Source: Obelidium mucronatum (taxonomy: Eukaryota; Chytridiomycota; Chytridiomycetes; Chytridiales; Chytriomycetaceae). From it: 64,000 nucleotides of DNA. The notes under the pieces were generated by a model. It did no database searches. It saw only the letters and a program-made list of their open reading frames with translations, and was not told the origin of the DNA. The DNA lies in assembly GCA_025765595.1 (NCBI GenBank), contig JAIVFH010000111.1:43666-107665 (forward strand). The letters are read 5' to 3'. A program made the position numbers and the translations under genes. This document shows positions 23,201 through 32,706 of the stretch, piece after piece; the first letter of the stretch is position 1, and each line of letters starts with the position of its first letter.

Positions 23201-23243
<43 letters not shown>
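23201..23243. repeat. (GA)n microsatellite
   Basis: About 21 GA units, followed by GTGAGTGAGAGA. It is non-coding in any supported model. Confidence 0.95.
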
Positions 23244-23246
<3 letters not shown>

Positions 23247-23734
23247 GTGAGAGACACGAAAACCTCAACCACAACAGCGATAATAAATTAGTTCTTTCAG
23301 AAAAAAAAAGACTGTATACAGTTTGTATATTCATTTTCAGACAAACAACAAAAAAAGGAAACCAAACTGGAAACTGTCGCAAAAACAAAGTTAATGGTTT
23401 GCTTGCATTCCAAGTCGTTTTGGAAATCGTTGCTGTGGAGTTAATTCTTGTCACTGTAGTTGTACTTTGACGGGAAGATTCGGAAGAAACAGCAGTGGGC
23501 TTGGCAGAAGAATCTAGAGTATTCTCGGTCGCTTGAGGTTCAGGATCATTCGTGGGGTCCTCTGACTTGCTAGTTAATGTAGTAGGCTGTGTTGCCATAG
23601 AAAAGGCGGTAGTCGTTGTGGACGCTATTGTGATGGGTCAAACTTGCACGTTCTTGTGATAACAACAATCAATGCAACAAAATACATGGAATCGGAATGC
23701 CACATGCAAACAGCTACAGGAACCACCCTTGCCT

Positions 23735-24105
23735 CTAGATATTTTCCAAAAACTTGCATTTCTCCAAAACGGACAGGTGGATAGAAAGCACTTGGCCATT
23801 TGGATCTGTAGGGGTTCCTTGCGGTAATGCGATTCTAAGATAAGAGCAGAGAGCTGTCGCTGTGGATTCGGTTATATCCGAGTTTTTGCCACCGTTTAAG
23901 CAGGATCGGATGCATAGAGGCGACTTTGAAAGGGGTGTTGTGGCGATGGGAAGTCAATCAATTTGATCCAATCTTCCTCTTGTTTGGACGACCTTCTGGA
24001 ACACAATCGACCTACCTGATTCAAGAAATCGATAATAACTTCATTGGATGCAGCAGGCGCCAGATGAGCCAAGAGCACAACTTGCAAAACCAACGAGACC
24101 AGCAT
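23735..24105 (-). CDS. Small secreted cysteine-containing protein, two exons
   Basis: Exon 1 (24016-24105) encodes a clear signal peptide (MLVSLVLQVVLLAHLAPAAS) and a short mature start. A GT-AG intron at 23924-24015 (GTAGGT...CAAAG, 92 bp) leads in phase to exon 2 (23735-23923): SPLCIRSCLNGGKNSD, then TATALCSYLRIALPQGT and LSVLEKCKFLENI, then a stop. Four cysteines in about 73 mature residues suggest a disulfide-stabilised extracellular protein; the CxxxC...C...C layout is only loosely like CFEM domains. A Ser/Thr-rich frame with a hydrophobic end at about 23395-23598 might be an alternative 3' exon (GPI-anchor-like tail); this is unproven. Confidence 0.45.
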
Positions 24106-24211
24106 CCGTTGTTCAACTCGGAAATATTTTTTTCCAACAACGCCACTTTCAAGAAAACCCAAACACAAAACTTCGGTACTCTGTAATAAATTCTATTCGG
24201 ATTCTTTCTGT

Positions 24212-25547
24212 TTAATTTTTCTTAACCCTCAACGCTGCCAAATCAACCACATTATCATCAAGTGTGTACGGAGAAATCCAATCATGCAACCCGTTCCTCG
24301 AATCATTGCATCGCTCCAGAAAATCCGTGATTTCCGTCGCGATCGTGTCACAGTAAACATCTTGTGGCAAATCTAGAGGTAAAAAAATAATTAATTTAGA
24401 CACCGTTCCATGAAAAGGAAAAAACAAACAAAAAACAAAAGTTTTTCTTTTTCCATACCATTGGGATCAAATCCAAAAGGATTCTCAATATCCTGAGCCG
24501 TTGTTTCAACACCCAACACAACAAACGAAATAATCGCAACCACTGGAATCGTGAACCACCCCAACGCCGACGGCACAAGCTGGAACGGGAACCCAATCAT
24601 ATAAACCACAAGCGCTTGATGCAAATGGATCGTATACGCTGCAGGCACGGGTGTATACCTGATTCTCTCAAACGATGAAACGCATTCATTTAAATTATTG
24701 ATTGCGCCCGTCAAGGGGGAGAATACAGCTGTTTTGTCTCCAATGAAGGATTGGAGGGCGAGGAGGATTTGGAGGGATCCTTTGAGTTGGGAGTGTGGGT
24801 TGAATTCTTGGAGTGAGTTTTGGAGGTATGGGCCCAAGTCTGAGTATGTTTTCTTGTGTTCGTTTCTGAGTTCGTGTTTTACGGCGCTTGCGAATGCGAT
24901 GAGGAGGTGGAGGGCGTCTTGGCGGCGGTCAAGCTCGTGGTCGTTTTTGGCTGAGTTCAAAAAAAAAATTGGAACAAATATTAATAACAAGTCGCACAGT
25001 TAATTTAGAGAATCATTCCCGAATGGAAAAAAATAGAAGATTGGCTTACGTTTGCAGTATACACAAATCAGACGTGCAGCTTGGCGAATGTTAAAATGCA
25101 GAGTAGACCACACTTTACGGCCCTCCCAGAACCGATCGTAGGCAGTGTTAACTCTGAAAGCCAACAGCAAACTGACTGTTGTACCAAGCAGAGAGAGCAA
25201 GAGAGTAGAGTTTGGAAGGCTGATAGTTCTGTATCCGGCACCCGGTTTTAGGGGGGCACAAATCAGGCACAAATTGGCACCCAACCCCCTTACCTTAAAA
25301 ACTGCACAGAAGGAACCAAGTAAAACACACAAACAACGATCGACCAAATCGTCAAACCAAGCGATGTCATGATCACTTTAGGGACTACTGAATGCGCAAT
25401 GTCGAAAATGTCTTCCCATCTTGTTTTGGAAGTGTGCTTGATTAGTCGTACCAGCACTGGCTTTCGCAATGCGGGCTCCCATTGTTCTTTTGCTGGTGCT
25501 TCCGAGTTGCCGGAACTGATCACAACCATTGGAATCACTTGTGTCAT
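24212..25547 (-). CDS. Bestrophin / UPF0187-type membrane channel
   Basis: An anion-channel family protein of fungal and bacterial bestrophin type. Conserved stretches are the N-terminal WEDIFDIAHSVVPKVIMTSLG, then TLLLSLLGTTVSLLLAFRVN followed by TAYDRFWEGRKVWSTL, and near the C terminus ALGWFTIPVVAIISFVVLGV followed by IENPFGFDPN and DLPQDVYCDTIATEI. Several hydrophobic helices are evident. Exons are joined by short GT-AG introns at about 25250-25290, 24970-25050 and 24380-24460. The start at 25547 (MTQVIPMVV) is the first ATG before the conserved region. Subcellular location is not evident. Confidence 0.85.
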
Positions 25548-25733
25548 TGTTTGAGTTGGCGAGAATCAAATGGTTGTCTCAAGTTGAGAAAAAAAAATCA
25601 GTTTGGATGACGATGCTTTTTCTTGTCGGCGTTGCATCTCCAATACGCTTGTGTTTTTACAATAAAAATCAGCGTGAGAGTTTAATCGAATACGAAATAC
25701 ATTAGCTAAAGCAAAGGTCAAAGTTGGGAGTGG

Positions 25734-28193
25734 TTACTCATCATCCTCATCTTGGTACACATCCCCCTCCTCTTCATCTCCATCATCATCTCTACCATAC
25801 TGCCCACCATCACTACCACCACCAGCTTCAAAAAACCCGGGCGGCTCCTCCGAACTGCCCCGTCCATGCATCCGTGTAATATGACAATTCAACCCAGCCG
25901 GCCTTGAATACCGATTCTGACAATTCCCAATCGTACACCGATACGGCAAGTCAATATTCTTTTCTTCCGCAACCTCACTCCTTCCCTTCTTATCCCAATA
26001 GTACCCCTGCGGGAAATCCCGTTGATCCTTGTGACTGTTACTCAAGTGATACTTCATCCCATTTGCTGTTGGATACATTCGTTTACAGATTGGACAGAAA
26101 TAGAGCTTTTCTGCAGACTCTGGGTCGAGAATCCATAGTTTCCCACACGAGAGTTTTTTGTACACGCCCGGCTTGAGTTTTGGGAGCCGGTCGATTACAA
26201 TATCCGCCAGTGTTGTCCCACTGGCGAGCGCTGTTGCGACTTTGGCGGCTGTTCGTGCTTGTTTGAGGGATTTGAATTTCTTGCTGAGGTGAATGGTTTC
26301 GGAATTCACCATGGCGATTTGTACGAGATGGTCAAGCGGGTTTGCAGATGTATTGTGGTGGTGATGGTGGCTTGAGCTGCTGCCACTTGCAGCACCAGCG
26401 TCGGTTGTCTTATCGCCTTCGCTGGACAAGTCTTTCCAGCCGCTGCTACTGCTGTTACCGCCACCGCGCCCACTATCGCCATTTTCAGAAGAATCACTGG
26501 ATTGCATCTCATCTTCTGGAACAGTGTGCCCATGGAGAATGTGGTACTTGAGTCCTCCGAGGGAAGAGTACTCATTCATACACCCTTCGACAGTGCAAGA
26601 ATAAGCTTTTGATGGACCGCCATTACGGCGACCCTCCATCCCATTATCTTCACTTCCAACAACCATGTCAGACAAAGGCATCACACCCGCCGAAGCAGTA
26701 GGAACCGCACTACCCCCGAGACTAGCCTTATCCCAATAATAACCCGATGGAAACTCACTCGCATCGGAATGCTGTCCCAAATGATATTTCAACCCGTTCG
26801 AAGTCTTGTAATCTTTTTTACAGGCTGGACAAAAGTAAACCTTTTCGCTCGTGTCTGGGTCGATAATCCACAGCCTTGCACATGTTAGCCTTTTCATTGG
26901 GCTTCCAGGTTTCACGACTGGGAGTCGACCGATTACAATATCGGCAAGAGAAGTGGTGGCTTCCGCTGCCGCTTGGTGGACCAAAGGTTCGATTTTGGTT
27001 GTTTGTGTTAGTGTTTTAGTGGGTGATGGAGGAGTGGGGAGAATCAAGTGATGGAGTGATTGTGGGAGTGGTTGATGTGGCGATGGTGTGGTTTGTTGAG
27101 AGAGGATGGGGACTTGAGATAAATTCGGCAGTTGTGTGTGTGACACGGAATCATCGTCTATTGATCGTTTCCGTTTAAGTAATAGCTCTGGGTTTGTTGC
27201 CTGAGACGATGCGAAAGAGCTGGTGCCACCAGTATGGTGGGAAACAGCTTCAGTGATTAATTTAGACATTTCTTGCTTAAGTTGTTCGAGATTCGTTATC
27301 GTGGCAGGTGTTGTTGTGTCCTTTTGGGCCTCCTTTTCAACAAGATGCGAAATAACGTTGTTTAACTGAGGTACTAGAATAGATGCGATATCAAATGTTG
27401 CTGAAGTGGAAGATGGTGCTGCAGGTGCGTGGACTCCAACCATGCCTGTTTGTGATGAGCTCGAGGAGGAGAAGGATTCATTATCTGCAAGTCCCTGTCT
27501 CACGATCATCGGACTCAATGGAGTTGTACTAGAATTCGTGGTATATTCACAAGAAAGTGATCGCTTTACACATCCGCCGCAGCTGGGTTTCTCTTTATCG
27601 CACTTAAGTTTTTTTGTGTAGCAATATTTGCAAGACACTGCCTTGACTGGACTCCATGGGATTACTGTATTTGTGTGTGGAAAGATCGGGCAATTTAGTC
27701 AACTGGTTTGTGTGTTGGAAGAGTAAAGAATTTTTCCGGCTCCCAACACCACCCCCCAACGAAATGAGGGATGAGCGGAGTTGTTGACAAGCGCACCTTT
27801 AGGCGGCAGCTTCGACACTTCAATCTTTGCAGAGCCCGAGGCTGTTGAGATGTGCACCATGGCGCTCCCGTAGTCACAGAGAGTGTTACGCTTGAGACAT
27901 CTCGAGCACGAAGGAAGAAGAAGGTCACAGCGCTTGCGGTAGTGTCTACACACTGAACACGACACTGTCCGCGAGACTGAGGATGACGGCTTGGAGACTG
28001 ACGGTGACTGTGACTGGTTTCTATCTGAACCTGAAACATCATCATCGCCACTGGCTCCAGTTGTCACCGCAGATGTCTCTGCAGCTGCATTCGAAGCCGC
28101 TTCAGATTCCCAGCTTTCTGTGGCGTTTCCTCGGAACTGCATGATGGTCGCAGCAACCTCCAGTTCTTCTTGAGACTGTTCAGTTCCGAACAT
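25734..28193 (-). CDS. Twin Zn2Cys6 + four C2H2 transcription factor
   Basis: The largest family member. Start at 28193 (MFGTEQSQEELEVAATIMQF). Cluster 1 (CSVCRHYRKRC...) and cluster 2 (PVKAVSCKYCYTKKLKC...) are both canonical and are separated by a phase-1 GT-AG intron at about 27660-27800. The C-terminal half carries the module twice: LADIVIGRLPVVKPGSP, RLTCARLW, CPACKKDYKTSNGLKYHL, FPSGYYWDK plus a finger CTVEGC...GGLKYH; then LADIVIDRLPKLKPG, KLSCGKLW, CPICKRMYPTANGMKYHL, FPQGYYWDK plus a finger CTIGNC...GLNCHITRMH. Gly/Ser/His-rich sequence separates the copies, and the C terminus is acidic. An internal duplication is the simplest explanation. Confidence 0.87.
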
Positions 28194-28592
28194 GGTCCCA
28201 ATTTTGATTTCTGGTGGGATGAAAAAAAGAGGAAGAGCATGCACAACGCAAAGTCGGCACAGAGTGGGCTTGGTTTACTCGGCACCCTTTGTTTTTTGTT
28301 ATTTGGAAAGGCAGTCCTGATGATTCACTCTTGAAGTGATGGTTTGTTGATGCTCACTCATCTCGTTGACCTTCTTTCTGCGCCCTAAACATTATTTCCC
28401 AAAGCTGCAGTTTGATTTTCCTATTTCTATCATCTTCCAGTCCTCTTCTTTTTTTTTCAAACCTTGATAGCAAACAATTGAATCGAATTTTGTAGACTCA
28501 CAGTATGCCACCTACAGGCGGAAACTTTAGAACCTTTCAAGTGTTTCAATGAAGATAAATAATTCGTTCTGCCTGCATGATTTGGCATAATT
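28194..28592. other. Intergenic between TF gene and F-box/ankyrin gene
   Basis: About 400 bp with a T run near 28450 and no supported ORF. It should contain the promoter of the minus-strand gene to its left and the 3' UTR of the one to its right. Confidence 0.5.
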
Positions 28593-30775
28593 TTAATTTT
28601 GATCTTTCCAAAGTCCCCTCCAGTGGACTGCCACGGCTACCCCATCATTCCACGTAACATCGTACCAATGCACATTTCGTTTCAACTCCGCCTGGACCCT
28701 TTCTTGCGCCAGAAACATTTCAACAATATCAAAGCGATCATAATACACCGCGTTAAGAAGTGCATGGCATCGATTGGCGGTCGGATCAACCCTCCCATCC
28801 TCTAAGAGCAGTTTTACAATCTCAGAAAAGCCCCTATTGACGGCAACAGAGATGGATCGATTGTTTCTGGCTCCAGGGTCCACTCGCTCGTCTTGAAGCA
28901 AAAGGCGAACACAGTCAACCTTGCCGAAATACACCGCCTTTCGAATCGCAATGTTGTCTTGCTCTGAAAGATCGCGACCAGTCTCCAGAAAGGATTTTAC
29001 AAGCCACGTCAATCCCTTTTGCGCTGCCAAGAATGTAATATTCTTGCTATTAGCGAGCAACCTTCCAACACTCTCCAAATTTCCTGCGTGTTCTGCAATT
29101 TCCAGAATTCTGAAGCCGGGGTCGACACGTGCATCACGGAGTAGAAAATCCATCATTTCTTGATCGTTCAAGACATAGGCACGTCGACTGGCACGTTCAT
29201 GTCTGGTAGACGGGTTGGTGCGCTCCTCTTGGAGAAGTAAGGTTGCGATATCGAAGCGTCGATTTCCCATGGCTACTTGAAAGGCAAGGTTGTGGTCGAC
29301 TTCTGCCGTGCGTTTCATAATCTCACTTACAACATCCAAACAACCAAAATATACTGCTGTCAGAAACCCGGACTTGTACTGCGACAAAGGCAGCGCATTT
29401 TGAGACATGATGAAAGCCACAATATTGATTTGATTATTGTGGCACGCTAGTGTGAAAGCGTCTCTTATGGACTTCTTTGAAATTCGACCATCAAGGAGAA
29501 AGAGCCGCACAATCGCAACGTGTCCGAAAATTGAAGCACAAGCGAGAGGTGTTTCTGATTCCCAAGAGTAGCCACCAAACACCGCAGTATTTCCTTTCCT
29601 GTTTGGATTTATTGTGGGATCTTGCAAGAGGATCGTTACGATTTCGACATGTCCGCTTCTTGTGGCAAGCCACAAGGCCGCATATTTGACAGAGGCTTCT
29701 GTCAGTTTCTCCAACAAGCACTTGAATACTTTTGTGTTTCCAAAATCAACAGCCTTTTGAACGCAGCGATAGTAATTTGTTTCGATGGGTGTCCGCTTAT
29801 CTGCTAATAGAGCCAAAACGACGCAAGTCCTGTTCTCCAATGAAGCCATCACTAAAGCGCTTCCAAAGCAAACTGTAACTGAAATGCGAATACCGCGGGC
29901 ATCTTGCTTTGAATTCCAATCATCCGCAATTGGCATCAATAATCGGACCATTTTGAGGTGACCAGCTTCAGCAGCTTTGTCCAGGGCATCTTTATAACTA
30001 TGGATAACATCTCGGAGATTCTTTTCGATCAAGAGATTCATCAAGGGACAATACCCATGTCTCGCGGCAAGTTCAATCAGGAGTCCCAGGGGTGGCAAGT
30101 CCCAGGGAAAATGGGTTTTTGGGACTTGGGAAAAAGTGGGACTTTGGTGAAAGTCCAAACCCTGTTTTTGTGGGACTTTGGGACTTTTGGGAATTTAAAA
30201 AACCAAAAAACCAAAAATTACAAACATGAATGATGAAGACGAGAGTGACGAGACTCCTAAACGGCCAAACCAAATGATTGCAGGGGATATCGACCGGACC
30301 CCAATGCCTACTGACGCTGTAGGTAGTCCTGCTGGAGGTTTGTGATTTGTTGAGGGTGATACCAATAGAAGCTAAATAAATGATGAATACCCATTGTCCC
30401 ACTGGTATAAACTGAAACTTTCATCATGTTTAATTTCCCAAACCCAATGTTTTGCTGGGAAATTGGGTTTTTGCCATCCCTGATCAGGACGGAAGGAGTG
30501 ATAGCTGAATGGTTGAAGAGGGACATCTGATAGGACACTGGGAGATGCTTCGTACATCTGGTCAGCAGCTTAGTTCCCCAAAGGTGGACAAATACTCTCG
30601 ACTGGTACTTGAGTGCAAAGGCTTCGTTGCCAATCAGAAACACTGAGAAGAGCTGCTTTGAAGCGAATGCAATAGCGCTCAGGTCTTGTTGAATCGGTAA
30701 ATTGATCAGAATGAGCTGGAGGATCTCAGATGGAATTGCGTGGATAGTTGTTTGTGAGAGTGACATTTTCTTCAA
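28593..30775 (-). pseudogene. F-box/ankyrin-repeat gene split by a hAT-like insertion
   Basis: The N-terminal part (30483-30775) is F-box-like (IPSEILQLILINLPIQQDLS, with AFASKQLFSVFL). The C-terminal part (28593-30083) has about a dozen 33-residue ankyrin repeats with the GHxxxVRLLL and DxRVDP signatures. Between them sits the element at 30084-30482. Coding sequence breaks at SVLI on one side and resumes LIELAARHGY on the other, sharing the duplicated target TCCTGAT, so the pre-insertion gene was one uninterrupted frame. As it stands translation from 30775 runs into the element and stops. Splicing out the element as an intron cannot be excluded. F-box/ankyrin proteins are presumed substrate adaptors of SCF ubiquitin ligases (family knowledge). 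Confidence 0.8.
30084..30482. mobile_element. Non-autonomous hAT-like element (MITE), ~399 bp
   Basis: Terminal inverted repeats: the left end starts CAGGGGTGGCAAG at 30087 and the reverse complement of the right end starts CAGGGATGGCAAA, ending at 30482. The CAGGG(A/G)TGGCAA form is typical of hAT ends. Flanks carry ATCAGGAG (left) and ATCAGGAC (right), an imperfect 8-bp target duplication; three extra bases lie at the left junction. Subterminal GGGACTT / TGGGAAA repeats are abundant, also a hAT habit. A short internal plus-strand frame at about 30226-30345 (MNDEDESDETPKRPNQ...) may be a remnant of a transposase N terminus. No full transposase is present. Confidence 0.8.
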
Positions 30776-31015
30776 AACTCAAATCAGTGCTAAGGCGTTC
30801 AACCTATTTTCTTCTTAAGACTTTATTTAATTATTATTATCAAGTATGTAGTGAACAGGCGGATATTGAACAGACGGAGGAATCATCTATCGGGCGCCAT
30901 TCTCATGGGACATTGGACAAAAAATGAGTCTAGATTTTCTTAAGGTGCAGAACAGGCTCGCGTTCTTTCAATTCGTTTGCCTGACCTGTTTGATATCAAG
31001 TGAAAAAAAATGGAA

Positions 31016-32475
31016 TCAGAGAATAAACAGAATCTGGGATGCGTGATTTATCAAAAATGAGCACTGCCATCCGCACAACAAGATAACAACCAATCCACAA
31101 CTAGAAAAACATGCTCGGAATGCATCTTGAAAGCAATTTGATCCTCGGCACTCAGTCTCTCCCTTCTTTGCAACATCCATATACACGCCAAACAACAAAT
31201 TGAAGATATAACCACCAGTCGCTGGTCCAAATTGAAACATTCCAATATGCGAACCGCTTTTCTCAACTCCAAACCAGTTTGTAATGAGTGCCGTGATGGA
31301 ACCAAACACAAAGCCATATCCAACACCAATCAGAATCGTGATTTGGACCAAACCACTTAACGTGTCCGCAACAACTGTATCAATAGATGTCCCTATACCA
31401 TAGCCAAGACCGACTAAGCCAACTCCAAAAAGAAACCCCCATATCCTTGACTCACGAAACCGGGCACTCAAAAAGTCGGACGTGAAAGCATTCACAAATC
31501 GACCCATACAGTTACATATAGATAATAGACCCACGTGGTATTGCTGTATGGCTTGAATACCCTCAGAAGAATCAACAGTCATTGCAATCACAACTGCACC
31601 CAAATTGTTGATGTACATTAATCCACACCCCGAAACAATAAGAAATGACAAAAACAAGATCCATGCCTCTTTTTTTAAGTAGAGAGGTCCCGCGTCAGTA
31701 TTTCCTAGTGTTCCCGCCGCAACAGTATACCTTGATCCGCGACGCGATCCTGCCAACAATTGTGCATTTTCATTTTCTCGAAGGCCACCACCATCATCCT
31801 CGGAAATCCGTCCATCTTCAGCGTACACGGTTCTAGTCGCGACCCTCGCGTCTTCATCGACCAAAGTACCACCACCGTTTGACAACAATGAGCAATCAAA
31901 CAAAAACCTCGAACCAAGTACAGCCCCACCTCCAGCAACCGTTCCAACACAAAGCAAAAACCTAAAATAATCCATGGCTTTCTCTTCATCCATAAAAAAC
32001 CTCTGAATCAGCATCGTAAAGAGAAACGCCGACAACCCAAACGCAGCCATAGGTAGCCCCGTCGCGATTCCATGGTTTCGAGCATTGAAGTTTTTGGAAC
32101 ACGTTGATAAAGTGACGGTCAGGATTCCACTGGATCCCATCCCAACAAAGAGGTATGCGATCGGTAGACTGAACGTGGGTATTGAATCATACGCGAATCC
32201 ATAGGCGAGGAGAATATATCCAATAAATATAAAGAAGCCCTTCAAAAAAGAGATTTATGGATATCTGGAGTGAGTGGATTGTAATATTGGGAAGAAAGCA
32301 ACCACACCGCAAGAGTACACAAGTTCCTACGATCGTTTGCATCACTGCAATGTCCCCAAACCGGACCAGAAAGGCTCTGTCCGAAAGATCCGCAGGAAGC
32401 GATTAGGTTCAAGTATGTCTGTGTCAGTTGACGTTTTTGTTGAAGTGCCTGTCCGTACGATGAAAACAAGTACAA
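31016..32475 (-). CDS. MFS transporter, nodulin-like / MCH1-like
   Basis: About 12 hydrophobic helices with a hydrophilic central loop (residues VDEDARVATRTVYAEDG...). The first exon includes LYLFSSYGQALQQKRQLTQ and GSFGQSLSGPVWGHCSD, as in nodulin-like major facilitator proteins, to which yeast Mch1 belongs. The second exon starts GFFIFIGYILLAYGF after a 68-bp GT-AG intron (32240-32307). The 3' half has KEAWILFLSFLIVSGCGLMY and VGYGFVFGSITALITNWFG. The first exon is open upstream to about 32490 with no ATG in frame, so a further 5' exon is likely and the true start is unknown. The substrate cannot be told from sequence. Confidence 0.8.
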
Positions 32476-32706
32476 TGTTCCCGCACAGTTCTAATTTTTC
32501 CAGACAAAAATCATGAGTTACGATGAATTTCTGGTGCGCTAGTGACGCTAACCATCAAGAGGAGTGACACCCCGAACGATATGGTTCGGCGGCTCATTCA
32601 AACAGAATTTTTAGAATTGGTTTCGTGACTTTCATAATATTGCATGACTGTGTGCATTCTTATTGTTTTTTTTAGCTATTTTAAAGGATTTCCGAAGCAT
32701 CTTGGG

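Noticed and set aside
30084..30345. The GGGACTT repeats at about 30090-30200 as a CRISPR array or minisatellite.
   Set aside because: Spacing is irregular, there are no uniform spacers, and they lie at the end of an element with inverted termini, so they are subterminal transposon repeats.
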